From Alkalihalobacillus sp. BA299 (GTDB lineage Bacteria; Bacillota; Bacilli; Bacillales; Bacillaceae_F): a DNA stretch of 64,000 nt. The translations under genes were made by a program, and so were the position numbers. The notes below the pieces were generated by a model. The model worked only from the letters and a program-made list of their open reading frames with translations. It was not told where the DNA came from and searched no databases. Positions 41,831-52,242 of the stretch are shown one piece after another (positions within the stretch are counted from its first letter, which is position 1; each line of letters starts with the position of its first letter). The stretch is from the NCBI RefSeq assembly GCF_017745675.1, contig NZ_JAFLJM010000001.1, positions 248,001 through 312,000 of the forward strand, in the 5' to 3' direction.

Positions 41831-43928
41831 AATTATTAATATACGTTGGTTAACATTAGAAGAGTATAAGAAAATTCTAATAGAATTATATGGTACTAAA
41901 AGCAAAGCTCAAAACATTTTGAGCTCAGTCAAATATGTTGTTCCACCATTTTTGGATAAATATCCCGATCCAATAGTGTGGTTAAATACCCCTGTTGCTG
42001 AAAAAAAGCTGTTTAAGCGTTTTAGTTACTGTGAAGTTGAGTTTATTATTGCCTGGTATTGGTTTAACAAAGATTTTTTTCTTAATCATGACTATAGTTT
42101 TAATTTAATAGAATATTTCGCCTCGCGTCGAATGACAGGAAACCAGTGTTTGTTAAATGGGCTCTTCATTTTACTCTTTTGTTAGATAAAGAGCTGGAGA
42201 CCCTAGGAAAAATTAAATACCATGCATCTTCAAGAAATAGTATTGCAATTCACACTTTAATTTTAAGAAAACCTTTTAAAGATTTTGCTGAGTATGACTT
42301 GGAATATGCACCAAAAATAAATTCAACTGAATATTCCATTTTTCTTTTAAGAAGATTACGATTCCATTTGGGTTATTCTAGTGTAGACCCAGTAAAAATG
42401 AAAGTAAAAAAGAAAAGTACAACAAAAAGGGTTCAAAAAAAAATGACCTGGGAAGATCTATACAAACATCCTGTATGGGGTAAAACCATAAAGGATTATT
42501 ATGATTACATGATTATTGGTGATGCCCTTCCAGATTACATAAAGAATATGTGCCTACTATTTGAGCAACTTCTTGTCTTTCTTGAAAAACAAGGACTGAG
42601 CGATTTTTCTAATTTTACCTACTTAGACTATATGGAACTAACGGAACACCTTTCCTGGGGGGTTAACGGAAATCTATTAAAATTAAGAACCATTGTAACT
42701 TATATAGCTCGAATAAAAAAATTATTTGTATGGGGACAAGGTAGACCCCTTTTTCCAAATAGTTTAGATTTTCCTGAGGAAGAATGGAGTAAAATGATTA
42801 AAGAATCACATCTTGAATATAGAAAAAGTGAAGGGCTTTCTTTTACCTCAAATGAGATTGCTGAGGAGTTAGTTAAAACAATATTTAAGTATAATCCTAA
42901 AAATGAAATTGAGACACTTTGCCGTTATTTTTGGATGATTACAGCAAGTTCTACTCCTAGATTAAGCTTTGTTCTCAATTTGGAAGTAGGAAATTGCTTA
43001 AAAAGAATGCCAAATGAACCACAGTCTTACGGTCTATATTCTCCTGATGAAGATAAAGCAGGAAATAAATATGGACAATTCCCTGTTCTTGATCCAATGG
43101 GTACCAAAGCAATTGCGGAATTAGAAAAAAGGATACAATTATGCAACTTCAGTCCAATTTACAATGAAAAAGTAAATAGAAAATATATACACTTATTTCA
43201 ATTATCAAATTACCCGTGGAGATTAACAAGAGATCATGTTACAAGCTTTTTAGAAAAAATGAAAGAAGAGATGTCATTACGAGAGGGTGGTGGGAGTTTA
43301 GTCAAAGCCTCTGCTCATCGGTTCAGAACTTTCCTTCTGACCCATATAGCCATGAAATCAGGGGATATTGAGGCAGTTCGAATTGCAGCAGGACACAAAG
43401 ATGAAAAAATGACAAGGATGTATTTAAGAAGTAGAGCCTCTCGTAACTCTTTACTAAACAGAGTGGTACAAAAATTTGAAAACAATGAAATAACGGGACG
43501 ATTTTACTTTCGAATTATTTCACTTTTATCAGCAGAACAAAGTCCTGTTGATGAGATGCTGAGAAGTTTAGCCACCGACATAAGCCTAGGGAGAGTTTCT
43601 TTCCAACTACGGAAGACGATTGGAAATGGGGTATTGTATGAGTCAAAATGGATGTGATAATTGGTTTAAATGTTGGGGGTGTGGGCACTTTCTTATACGA
43701 AAAGAAGAAATTGATGATGCAATTAAAACACTAGCACTACAAATAGTTAATATGCGTGAAATGATAAATACCAGTAAGAACTTCACTAATGAAAATCCCA
43801 TAGCTGCTGGACAAATAAAAACTATCTCACTTATCGTGAAAAGATTATCTGAATTGAGTTTATCTCAAGACGAGATTGACGAAAAAGTAATGAATTTCTT
43901 TATAAACAATTCAATAATAGAAAAGTAG
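41823..43928 (+). CDS. Tyrosine recombinase 2 (Tn554 TnpB-like), two frameshifts
   Basis: Three frames make one protein of about 700 residues. Frame A (GTG 41823 to 42185) gives IRWLTLEEYKKILIELYGTK up to YFASRRMTG. Frame B (from about 42140 to 43657) continues PVFVKWALHFTLLLDKELET and holds the catalytic sites: R in SSTPRLSFVL, HRFR in SAHRFRTFLL, H in AAGHKDE, Y in MYLRSR. Frame C (to 43928) continues GYCMSQNGCDNWFKCWGCGH, a C-x5-C-x4-C-x2-C zinc-type tail usual in TnpB-like recombinases. A base is missing near 42137, and one G too many is in GGGG near 43629. Frame B alone (503 residues, GTG 42146) keeps the catalytic domain. Whether the gene is dead, mis-sequenced or uses recoding is open. 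Confidence 0.7.
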
Positions 43929-43935
43929 GTTTATC

Positions 43936-46269
43936 ATGCTAAATTTTCAATTAAGTAAATCCCATATAGAACAAATTAATGGTTGTAGATTGTATGTGAA
44001 AGAGCACTTCAGTTGCGATGAATGGGAAAATATATGCCCTTATAATTGGAACAATGTCAGTCACTTAACAAAGATACCATTTAATCAATTTGAAACGAAA
44101 ATATTAGAATTAAGAAAATCAAAAAATTGGAAAGGGTGGACTTGTTTTTATGTATACAAATTAGCCTTATATCGCCGAATTTCTTTTCCTTTGGATGTTA
44201 TGCTTTCGTCAAAAATAAAAAGAGATAAAGGCATTATACAGGAATTTCCGATTTTTAAAGAGTTAGACGATTTAGTAGATAAATACTATCCAGAATTATA
44301 TAAAATGGATATGGCCGATAACATAAAAAAGGAGCAAGTTAAAGATCATCTAGAACTTCTCGTATTAAGACTTTGGTATGCTGGTTATACCCTATTTGAA
44401 GATGCTAACAAAGATTCAGTTATTAATGAAAAAGTTTTAATAGAAGCTCTGCAATATGTTGGATTAGATCGTAAAAGTCATATTTATATACTAGGTCAAA
44501 TGTTAGAACTTGAACCTAAATCACCCGTAATAAATGCTCCACGTAGATATAACGCAACTCCTGTTGTTGAACGTGAAAGAAGAGCATGGAAAACTATTAA
44601 TTTTGATAAAAATAATGAGCTCTTTCTAAATTTGTTCGAATATTGCTTTGAAAGTTTGCTCAAAAGAGTTGAAAATATCACAACAATTAATAAACCTTTA
44701 GGCAATGATAAATATCAAAGGGTAAGCCTTCCGAAAATAACCTACAATACTTGGTCACATCATTCGAGCATTCTCCGAAGGTTTATTTTGTTCTGTAGAG
44801 ATTTAGAAATAATAACAGTTGATGATGTTATTAATAATGGAGTTAGTAAAGTTCTCCAAATTGAAGAAGTTAAAGAATGGTCTAAGAGCCATAGAAATTC
44901 TCTTCGCTCTTCGTTGCGACAATGGTTAGAATATTACATAAATACAAACAATTTAGAAATAAAGATAGATAGTATTTTTCCAAGGTCATTTAGAAGAACT
45001 ACAACAACTTACGGGAAAATTCTAAACCTAGGTAATGCAAACGAACTTATCCAAACATTGCTCACTGATGAAAAAGGAATTATAGATGAAAATGATATAA
45101 CTCAGTTTAGGTGTAGAAGGGCATGTTTAATCCAACTTGCAACAGGACAAAGGGTAAGTGAAGTATGCTTATTACTTAAAAAATCATTAACAAAAGATAA
45201 TAGTGGTCATTATTGGCTTAATTTCCATAATACTAAAAAAGGTAAGAGTCATATAGTAGAAGTAGCAAGTGATGTAGTTGAGTGGATAAATCAACTAAAA
45301 AAGATTTCTCCAAGTAGGAAAATATATGCCCCTAACAGTACGGCATACACTGGTGACGGATTAAATGAGTACCGTTTATTTGCAAATTCAAAAAATAATG
45401 GGCCACTAACTCATGATATTGTAAACAAATTTTTAAATAATCTACAAAAGAATCTGTGGAATGAAAATAGTGATTTAATTAATCTCTTTACAACACACGA
45501 TTTTAAAAGGTTACAAGCTATCTATATGATTCTTTCAGGTAAAACGAAAGAACAAATACAGTTAAAGCTTGGACATTCCAATCCTAATTCGCTTATTCCT
45601 TATGTTGCCACAAACGATCCAAAATACCAGAGTATTTATAAAGATATTTATCAAGAGGGTGTATGGGCAAACATTACTTCTTCTAAGGTAAATGATGGTG
45701 ACATAGAGTTAGATAAAGTTCTGGATCAAGCCCACAAAATGACAGAAAATAATAATATCGAGAATTTTGTAACTGAACTTATAAATAAATCAATAAAAAC
45801 AACTAGAGATGTCACAATTTTTAGCGATTCTTTTTTGCCTGTTAATCCTGTATCTGCTGGCTTTCCCCGTCGAACTCATAACTGTATTGCCAATGAAATG
45901 CTAAACTGCGGTCATACCGAATTATCATGCTTTAAATGTAAAAAATACAGACCTGATCCTGAAATGCTAGAGGAGCATAAGGCTGAAATATTTAGGTTTA
46001 TGATATTATCTTTACATGGAAAATCCATAGCAAAAAAGGATAAGGAAAAAATCAAAAAAGAATTAATTTATTTACGATCCGATAATATTGATGAGAATAT
46101 TGAATACTCTTTTTCAATGTTATTTGAAAAAGGGTATAAAATCAGTAAAGCAGAAGTTGAAAGTATAAAGAAAATGCTGTGGAATAAGGCAAAACAATAC
46201 TTAAGAAAGAACGGAAAATCGAAGCCTAACCTTACTTTTCGTGAAGCACTAAATTATTTAACCTATTGA
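43936..46269 (+). CDS. Tyrosine recombinase 3, large
   Basis: The protein has 777 residues from ATG 43936, 7 nt after the previous frame. A long N-terminal region (about 1-350) is followed by the catalytic domain with R406 (ATGQRVSEVC), H521 and K524-R525 (TTHDFKRLQAIYMI), H547 (LKLGHSNP), Y556 (IPYVATND). A cysteine/histidine cluster (HNCIANEMLNCGHTELSCFK, CKKY, about 652-675) follows and may bind zinc. The HxxR arginine reads K, next to R. It is the third recombinase of the trio; such trios are known from Tn554 relatives and from recombinase-in-trio (RIT) elements. It acts in the cytoplasm on the ends of the element. Confidence 0.85.
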   Translation: MLNFQLSKSHIEQINGCRLYVKEHFSCDEWENICPYNWNNVSHLTKIPFNQFETKILELRKSKNWKGWTCFYVYKLALYRRISFPLDVMLSSKIKRDKGIIQEFPIFKELDDLVDKYYPELYKMDMADNIKKEQVKDHLELLVLRLWYAGYTLFEDANKDSVINEKVLIEALQYVGLDRKSHIYILGQMLELEPKSPVINAPRRYNATPVVERERRAWKTINFDKNNELFLNLFEYCFESLLKRVENITTINKPLGNDKYQRVSLPKITYNTWSHHSSILRRFILFCRDLEIITVDDVINNGVSKVLQIEEVKEWSKSHRNSLRSSLRQWLEYYINTNNLEIKIDSIFPRSFRRTTTTYGKILNLGNANELIQTLLTDEKGIIDENDITQFRCRRACLIQLATGQRVSEVCLLLKKSLTKDNSGHYWLNFHNTKKGKSHIVEVASDVVEWINQLKKISPSRKIYAPNSTAYTGDGLNEYRLFANSKNNGPLTHDIVNKFLNNLQKNLWNENSDLINLFTTHDFKRLQAIYMILSGKTKEQIQLKLGHSNPNSLIPYVATNDPKYQSIYKDIYQEGVWANITSSKVNDGDIELDKVLDQAHKMTENNNIENFVTELINKSIKTTRDVTIFSDSFLPVNPVSAGFPRRTHNCIANEMLNCGHTELSCFKCKKYRPDPEMLEEHKAEIFRFMILSLHGKSIAKKDKEKIKKELIYLRSDNIDENIEYSFSMLFEKGYKISKAEVESIKKMLWNKAKQYLRKNGKSKPNLTFREALNYLTY

Positions 46270-46361
46270 TTAAAGAATATAAAGAACTTGTTAGAACATT
46301 ACGGAAAGAAAATGAAGAACTCCGTTTAAAAGGCATTACTAAACACGGCAAAATAGATTAA
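46266..46361 (+). CDS. Short coil overlapping the third recombinase
   Basis: TTG 46266 overlaps the stop of the recombinase. The 31 residues LIKEYKELVRTLRKENEELR, LKGITKHGKID look like the C-terminal coil of the small helper proteins (TnpC/DUF6262) that follow recombinase trios in Tn554-like elements. It is either a truncated helper or a short functional peptide. Confidence 0.4.
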   Translation: MIKEYKELVRTLRKENEELRLKGITKHGKID

Positions 46362-46431
46362 AAAAGACAAAAGGAAAGGACTCAGAAAAGTTATTAATAA
46401 AAACGCCAGAGTATACTGTATTTGTAATAGA

Positions 46432-46460
46432 AAAAAGTCCCCACTAATTGGGACTTTTTT
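46432..46460 (+). terminator. Terminator of the recombinase operon
   Basis: AAAAAGTCCC pairs with GGGACTTTTT around CACTAATT, then T-run. Confidence 0.8.
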
Positions 46461-46650
46461 AGTTAGATAAACAGTAATAGAAACTGTTGAATATTTTTTG
46501 TGTAACTTTATTCAGAAATACATGGATTATACCAAAACTGATTTATAAATCACTGAATCACTACTTTCAAAGTGAAGGTAGTAGAACTGTAATATCAGAG
46601 GAAACGTTAATTCTGAAGGAGATTTATTTATTTGTAAATACTATTAGGAA

Positions 46651-48864
46651 CTAATAAAGTTTAATCCTCTTTAATCTAAGTGAGTTTGACACAACAGAAA
46701 CTGAGCTAAAAGCCATTGCTGCCCCTGCCAACCATGGAGCCAAAAAACCAAGCATTGCAACTGGAACCATAATAATATTATATAGAAATGCCCACAGGAA
46801 ATTTTGTTTAATATTCGTAATAGTTTTTTTACTGATTATGATTGCGTCAACAAGCCAATTTAAATCACCTTTTATGATTGTAACATCTCCTGATTCAATA
46901 GCTATGTCAGAACCAGTTCCTATTGCAACCCCCACATTAGCGACCGTCAAAGCAGGTGCATCATTAATACCATCACCTACCATTACAACTCTATTACCTT
47001 CTTTTTGTAATTTTTGAATGATCTCCGCCTTATCTTGTGGCGTAACCTCTGCCCGATATTTTTCTATACCAACCTTTTTTGCTATAGTCATTGCTGAGTT
47101 TCCGTTATCTCCTGTCAACATGATTACTTCAAGTCCCATCTGTTTCAAACGAGAAACTGCTGTTTTTGAAGTTGTTTTTATTTCGTCCGCAACGGCAATA
47201 ATCCCAGCAAAAAGAGAGTTAATAGATACTAACATCACGGTCTTCCCTTCTTGTTCAAGCCTTTTAATCTCTCTTTCTGTTTTAGGAGAAATGTAAAGTT
47301 TATTCTTAATAAAGTAACTTGGATTCGAAATCAACACTTTTTTACCGTTTACAGACGCTTGGATTCCATAGCCTGGAATTGATAATATTTGGTTTGCATT
47401 AGGAAAAAAGAATATTCTCTTTTTTGCTTCTTTTACAATGGCTCTTGCTACAGGGTGCTCCGAAGTACTCTCAATAGCACCTATCACTTCAAAAAACTCA
47501 TTTTCACTAAGATGTTCAACAAAAATATCAGTTACTTGAGGCTCTCCTTTTGTGATTGTTCCTGTTTTATCTAAGACAATGATGTTACTTTTACCAAGTA
47601 ATTCAAGAAATTTCCCTTCTTTAAACAGAATTCCTGATTGCGCAGCTCGTCCACTCCCCACCATGACAGAAGTAGGAGTTGCTAATCCAACGGCACAAGG
47701 ACATGCGATAATTAATACAGCGATAACCTTTTCCAAAGATTCGTTAAATTGCCCAGGTTGAAATATCATATACCACGCAACAAATGTAACCATAGCAATT
47801 GTTATAACAATTGGTACGAAAATTCCCGTGACTTTATCTGCTATTTGCTGAATAGGTACCTTCGCTGCCTGTGCTTCCTCTACAATTCGAATAATCTGTG
47901 ACAAAGTAGTTTCAGAGTCTCTTTTAGTTACCTTTATTTTCAATATTCCGTTCTGGTTAATTGTCCCTGCGTATACAAAATCCCCGATATCTTTTTCAAT
48001 CGGTATACTTTCTCCTGTTAACAAAGACTCATCAATCATCGAGTTTCCTCCGATGACTTGTCCATCAATTGGAACTTTTTCGCCTGGTTTTAGAATAATG
48101 ACATTCCCAGGGGATATTTTATCTACTGGGAATTTAGACTCTTCTCCGTTCAAATATACCGTAGCTGTTTTGGTCTGCAGTTGATAAAGTTTCTTAATGG
48201 CTTCTGTTGTCCTTAATTTCGTTTTGGCTTCCAGTAACTTTCCTAACAGAATGAATGTAATAATAAATGCACTTGTTTCATAGAACAATCCAATTGAATG
48301 AGAACGGTCTGGAGTATTTAAAGAACTGAAAGTCAGATAATGACTGTAAAAAAAGGCTGCCGACGTACTTAAAACCACTAAAACATCCATGTTAGCACTT
48401 CCATTTTTTACTGCCTTCCAAGCTCTTTCATAAAATTGAAATCCTATTATAAACTGAATTGGAATTGAAACGGCAAATTGGAACAAGGGATTGATAAACA
48501 GTTCTGGGACTTTAATAAAAGAAGTCCACTTAAAATGAGTAAACATAGCCCACGCCAATGGGAGGGTAAGTAAAGCTGAAAGAATCAATTTCCATTGAAG
48601 AACCGTAATTTCTTTTCGTTTTTCATTGTTTGACTGAGCGTTATTTTGCCTATCTATTTTTGCATCAAATCCGATTTTATTAATTTTATCGATAATTTCA
48701 GAAACGCTTGTCCGATTATTACTAAATGTGACACGGCCTTTTTCAGTTGCTAAATTTACATGTATTTCGTCTACACCCTCTATTTTTGAGACTACCTTTT
48801 CTATTCTTACTGCACAAGCAACACAATGCATTCCCCTAATTTCTAAATGGTTCGTTTCTTTCAT
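46651..48864 (-). CDS. copA: Copper-exporting P1B-type ATPase CopA
   Basis: The protein has 737 residues. It has one N-terminal heavy-metal domain with GMHCVAC (C14, C17), eight membrane helices, TGES actuator motif, C388-P-C390 transport site (IIACPCAVGLATP), D432 phosphorylation site (DKTGT), the HP nucleotide site (STSEHPVARA), and GDGINDAPAL. The CPC with later N and M-x-x-S residues in the last helices marks a Cu(I) exporter (P1B-1). It pumps Cu(I) out, or feeds an outer copper chaperone. B. subtilis CopA has two metal domains; this one has one. It is on the minus strand behind ctaG, with a terminator between. No copZ or csoR is present. Confidence 0.92.
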   Translation of the reverse strand: MKETNHLEIRGMHCVACAVRIEKVVSKIEGVDEIHVNLATEKGRVTFSNNRTSVSEIIDKINKIGFDAKIDRQNNAQSNNEKRKEITVLQWKLILSALLTLPLAWAMFTHFKWTSFIKVPELFINPLFQFAVSIPIQFIIGFQFYERAWKAVKNGSANMDVLVVLSTSAAFFYSHYLTFSSLNTPDRSHSIGLFYETSAFIITFILLGKLLEAKTKLRTTEAIKKLYQLQTKTATVYLNGEESKFPVDKISPGNVIILKPGEKVPIDGQVIGGNSMIDESLLTGESIPIEKDIGDFVYAGTINQNGILKIKVTKRDSETTLSQIIRIVEEAQAAKVPIQQIADKVTGIFVPIVITIAMVTFVAWYMIFQPGQFNESLEKVIAVLIIACPCAVGLATPTSVMVGSGRAAQSGILFKEGKFLELLGKSNIIVLDKTGTITKGEPQVTDIFVEHLSENEFFEVIGAIESTSEHPVARAIVKEAKKRIFFFPNANQILSIPGYGIQASVNGKKVLISNPSYFIKNKLYISPKTEREIKRLEQEGKTVMLVSINSLFAGIIAVADEIKTTSKTAVSRLKQMGLEVIMLTGDNGNSAMTIAKKVGIEKYRAEVTPQDKAEIIQKLQKEGNRVVMVGDGINDAPALTVANVGVAIGTGSDIAIESGDVTIIKGDLNWLVDAIIISKKTITNIKQNFLWAFLYNIIMVPVAMLGFLAPWLAGAAMAFSSVSVVSNSLRLKRIKLY

Positions 48865-48980
48865 ATGATTATTTTCTCACCGCTTTCAGGTCTATATGAT
48901 ACATTCTATTAAAATAGTTCTTTTTTAGAACAATAAGAAACAAGAGTCTTATTCTAATGGATATAGTTGGAGACTCATAC

Positions 48981-49024
48981 AAAAAACAGCCAACCTTCTA
49001 CTATTTTCTGAAGTCTGGCTGTCC
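48981..49024 (-). terminator. Terminator between ctaG and copA
   Basis: On the minus strand ACAGCCAGACTTC pairs with GAAGGTTGGCTGT and is followed by TTTTT. It ends the ctaG message before copA, although some read-through may reach copA. Confidence 0.7.
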
Positions 49025-49081
49025 TTAAATATTCAATTAAAACTTGAACAATCATAACTGCTTATAAAAGCGTACCTATAT

Positions 49082-49945
49082 TTAAACTTTAACCTTATAG
49101 AATAACGAAGTAGGACCACACCAACAAATTTTCTCCTCTCGAGCATCTAGTACTTTGTTCCTTAGACGAAATGTTAGCATTAACGCAAATTTGTGCATTC
49201 CCAGCATAAAAATTCCCGACATTACTTGATCATACTTTGTATTAAACGGCGGAGGAAGTATATCTAAGGAAATAGAATGAGAGGGTGTACAAAGATGAGA
49301 TGTTAATTGTGTAAGAAAAGGATTGTTCATCCCATCCATAAAGGCACCTAAGATGAATAGAAAACATGCTGGCATTAGAAAAACTCCATTCAGAAAAGCA
49401 TAACGTTTCTTTTGTCCCTTGCAGAAGCGTTGCTTTGGGTCAGGTGCTGCAATTGGCCACCACATGCTAAAAGACAAGATCAACAGCAACACTATATATG
49501 CATTGTGAACAAAGGAATTTTGCGAAAAAAGGTTTAAAAAAATCGGTAAATGGTACATCAAGAACAATACTGCAAAGATAATTAAAGCGAACCTTGGGGG
49601 TAAGAACCTCTTGCTTATTCCTTTAACCATTGGAATCTTCCATATCTTTTGAAACACATTATTAGGAATCCCTAATAAAAAAATAGGTGGGACAATAAAA
49701 TATAAAATGCTCATTTGGATCATGTGTAAACTGAATGAGAGATGACTTATCGTTGTTAAAGGACTGCCGATAGTTAAGTATAGTAAACCTAAACTAAGGA
49801 AAAAGAATAGTGGTTGTTTATAATAAATTTTTATGTCTGTTAAACGATATACTAATAATGCATATAAAACAGCTATACCTATTAGGCACACTAACAATGG
49901 AGTATTCCACATTAATTGACCTTCAAGCAAAACTTCATTAAACAC
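49082..49945 (-). CDS. ctaG: Cytochrome c oxidase assembly factor CtaG (caa3 type)
   Basis: The protein has 287 residues with about seven membrane helices. It reads SFSLHMIQMSILYFIVPPIF, LLGIPNNVFQ, FNLFSQNSFVHNAYIVLLLI, MWWPIAAPD, FLMPACFLFILGAFMDGMNN, matching the caa3_CtaG family (H in SLHM, H-N in VHNA, W-W-P). In Bacillus CtaG is needed for assembly of the caa3 oxidase copper centre. It is transcribed divergently from ycnK and shares a control region with it. Within the element it belongs to the copper and oxidase set with SCO and the cytochrome c genes. Confidence 0.88.
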   Translation of the reverse strand: MFNEVLLEGQLMWNTPLLVCLIGIAVLYALLVYRLTDIKIYYKQPLFFFLSLGLLYLTIGSPLTTISHLSFSLHMIQMSILYFIVPPIFLLGIPNNVFQKIWKIPMVKGISKRFLPPRFALIIFAVLFLMYHLPIFLNLFSQNSFVHNAYIVLLLILSFSMWWPIAAPDPKQRFCKGQKKRYAFLNGVFLMPACFLFILGAFMDGMNNPFLTQLTSHLCTPSHSISLDILPPPFNTKYDQVMSGIFMLGMHKFALMLTFRLRNKVLDAREEKICWCGPTSLFYKVKV

Positions 49946-50052
49946 GTACCCCCCTCCTCCCTCAGTTTGAAACTTTCAACTATTGGAATCGTTTTTCATT
50001 TTTCATTAACTATATATAATTATGTTTGTTTATGTGATTTATAACAATAAGT

Positions 50053-50074
50053 CACAAAACTATCACAGTTTTTG
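50053..50074. promoter_or_regulatory. Inverted repeat in the ctaG/ycnK divergent region
   Basis: CACAAAACT, then ATCAC, then AGTTTTTGT form an imperfect inverted repeat in the 230-nt gap between the divergent genes. It is a candidate binding site of the YcnK-like repressor; no other evidence. Confidence 0.3.
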
Positions 50075-50175
50075 TATTATTCTTATTTAAAATAGAGATG
50101 AAGATGATAGAATGAGTGTTATAGTTTGTTATTCTATATTAAATATTATCATAATCTAACAAAGAGGTGAAGACC

Positions 50176-50763
50176 ATGCTTCCGATTGAAAGGCAAAGAC
50201 AAATTAGAATGTTAATTCAAACGAAAAAGACATTGAAAATTAGTGAGCTAAGTGAACAGTTTAATGTCTCTGAAATGACGATTTATCGAGATATTAAGCC
50301 TTTAGTAGAAGAAGGCCTTATTTCTAAAACCTTTGGTGGGATTTCACTTGTTGAAAAAAATGAACAAAATTTATCGAATCAAAGCCAATGTGTATACTGT
50401 CACAAACCAAACAACCCTAAGATGGCTTATCGTTTAATCTTACCAGACGATAAGGTTGAAACGGCTTGTTGTGCTCATTGCGGTCTACTCCGGCACCGTC
50501 AGTTAGGTGAAGAAGTGTTACAGGCGATATGTCATGATTTTTTTATGAATACAACGATAAGTGCTCCTTTAACTTGGTACGTCATGGACACCACCCTTAA
50601 CATTGCTTGTTGTCAGCCACAAGTTCTAACGTTTGAAAACCGAGAACACGCCGAAAAGTTTGTTAATGGTTTCGGTGGAGAAATCTATGGATTACAGGAT
50701 GCTAAGGAAGTGGTTTATCAGAAAATGCAAGGTCCTACAGGTTGCTGCAGCAAACATAATTAA
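50176..50763 (+). CDS. ycnK: YcnK-like copper-responsive repressor (DeoR HTH + NosL-like domain)
   Basis: The protein has 195 residues from ATG 50176, preceded by AAAGAGGTGAAG at the right distance; GTG 50167 lies inside that site. Residues 3-57 are a DeoR-type winged helix (IERQRQIRMLIQTKKTLKIS, ELSEQFNVSEMTIYRDI). The C-terminal part (about 70-190) is a NosL-like metal domain with many cysteines: CVYCHKP, ETACCAHCGLLRH, NIACCQP, and TGCCSKH at the end. This is the arrangement of B. subtilis YcnK, which represses a copper-uptake operon when copper is plentiful. It heads the + strand operon 50176-54667, so it probably senses Cu(I) and controls the cargo genes. Confidence 0.82.
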   Translation: MLPIERQRQIRMLIQTKKTLKISELSEQFNVSEMTIYRDIKPLVEEGLISKTFGGISLVEKNEQNLSNQSQCVYCHKPNNPKMAYRLILPDDKVETACCAHCGLLRHRQLGEEVLQAICHDFFMNTTISAPLTWYVMDTTLNIACCQPQVLTFENREHAEKFVNGFGGEIYGLQDAKEVVYQKMQGPTGCCSKHN

Positions 50764-50781
50764 GAGAGGAAGGCAATAAAT

Positions 50782-52206
50782 ATGAGCGAAATTGTAAAAG
50801 AGCAACAAACTGTCTCTAGTAAAACAAGGCAACAAGCAGAAAAGGGAGAAAATTTATACAAAGCGATTTGGAGGTGGCACTTCTATGCAGGTATTTTTTT
50901 CGCACCGTTGATCATTTTTTTGGCAATAACAGGAGGTGTTTATCTGTTTAAACCGCAAATTGAAGATTATATGTACCATGATCTTTATTATGTACAACAA
51001 GGAGAAACTAAAATATCACCTGCCGAACAAATTAACGAAGTAAAAAAGAACTACCCAAATGCAGAAATAACAAGTTTTACACCTTCTTTTGAAGCTAACA
51101 GATCATCAGTTATTGGTATTAGAGATTACGCGGAAAGTGTATCGGTGTATGTTAATCCATATAATGGAGATATCATTGGTAACTTAAATGAGAACGACCG
51201 TTTTATGGCATCAGTTAAAGACCTACATAACGGGGAATTATGGGGTGGCACCATCGGAAATCGATTAGTGGAACTCGCTGCTTGCTGGACCATTATCTTA
51301 ATCATTACCGGTGTTTATTTATGGTGGCCACGTAATAGGAAATCTCTTTTTGGGACATTGATTCCACGCATAAGATTGTTTAAAGGGAAACGCATGTTTT
51401 GGCGGGATATGCATGCTGTAACAGCATTTTGGCTTTCCTTGTTTATTGTAATCCAAGTTTTTTCTGGACTTATGTGGTCTGATGTTTGGGGGAGTATGGC
51501 ACATCGTGCTGTTGAAACAACGGGTGCTGGTAGTCCAGTAGGTGACCAACCTTGGGAATCGTATGCATTTCCCAAATCTACTATTCCGACAAAAGAAGTG
51601 GCAGACGTTCCATGGGCTGCCGAAAATATGCCAGTCCCAGAGTCAAATGATATTGGTGTGACTCCAATATCTGTTGAGAAAGTCATACAAACTGTAGAGG
51701 ACAAACAGGTTCACCCTGGTTATAAAATAGTATTTCCTAAAGACAATACGGGGGTTTACACTGTTTTTCTAGATCCAGCTGACGTGTATCCAAATCGACC
51801 TAGGCCTTGGACACAACAGACATTGCATATCGACCAATATAACGGGAAAGTTTTAGCCGATCTTGGATGGAAAGACTATGGAATATTAGGAAAATTAATT
51901 TCACTTGGTATTGCGTTTCATCAAGGTGAATTTGGGTTAATGAGCCAGTTTTTCATGCTTACTTTAGTTATTGGTATTGTGATGATTGCTGTTAGTGGCT
52001 TTGTGATGTGGTGGAAACGAAGACCAGAAGGAAAACTGGGCTCTCCATCATTGCCAGAAAACTTTAAGATGTTAAAGGGAGTGGGCGTAATTGTCCTTGC
52101 TCTTAGCCTTTTCTTCCCTTTGGTGGGTCTGTCACTTTTAGTGGTATGGGTCTTAGATTGGGTAATTATTAAAAGAATTCCAACGTTAAAACAGTGGGTT
52201 GGCTAG
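50782..52206 (+). CDS. PepSY-associated TM protein
   Basis: The protein has 474 residues, ATG start with AGAGAGGAAGGC upstream, 18 nt after ycnK. It has four or more membrane helices and periplasmic-type loops. It reads YKAIWRWHFYAGIFFAPLII, FLAITGGVYLFKPQ, then LHNGELWGGTIGNRLVELAA, CWTIILIITGVYLWWPRNRK, then WRDMHAVTAFWLSLFIVIQV, and ends with GEFGLMSQFFMLTLVIGIVM. The W-R-W-H and H-N/H-Q-G pairs in helices are the PepSY-TM features (possible haem or metal ligands). The family includes ferric-reductase-like iron proteins. Next to a copper regulator, a Cu(II)/Fe(III) reductase or copper-uptake role is likely but unproved. Confidence 0.85.
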   Translation: MSEIVKEQQTVSSKTRQQAEKGENLYKAIWRWHFYAGIFFAPLIIFLAITGGVYLFKPQIEDYMYHDLYYVQQGETKISPAEQINEVKKNYPNAEITSFTPSFEANRSSVIGIRDYAESVSVYVNPYNGDIIGNLNENDRFMASVKDLHNGELWGGTIGNRLVELAACWTIILIITGVYLWWPRNRKSLFGTLIPRIRLFKGKRMFWRDMHAVTAFWLSLFIVIQVFSGLMWSDVWGSMAHRAVETTGAGSPVGDQPWESYAFPKSTIPTKEVADVPWAAENMPVPESNDIGVTPISVEKVIQTVEDKQVHPGYKIVFPKDNTGVYTVFLDPADVYPNRPRPWTQQTLHIDQYNGKVLADLGWKDYGILGKLISLGIAFHQGEFGLMSQFFMLTLVIGIVMIAVSGFVMWWKRRPEGKLGSPSLPENFKMLKGVGVIVLALSLFFPLVGLSLLVVWVLDWVIIKRIPTLKQWVG

Positions 52207-52242
52207 AAAGATACTTTTTTTAATCGAGGTGTCATACGCATA

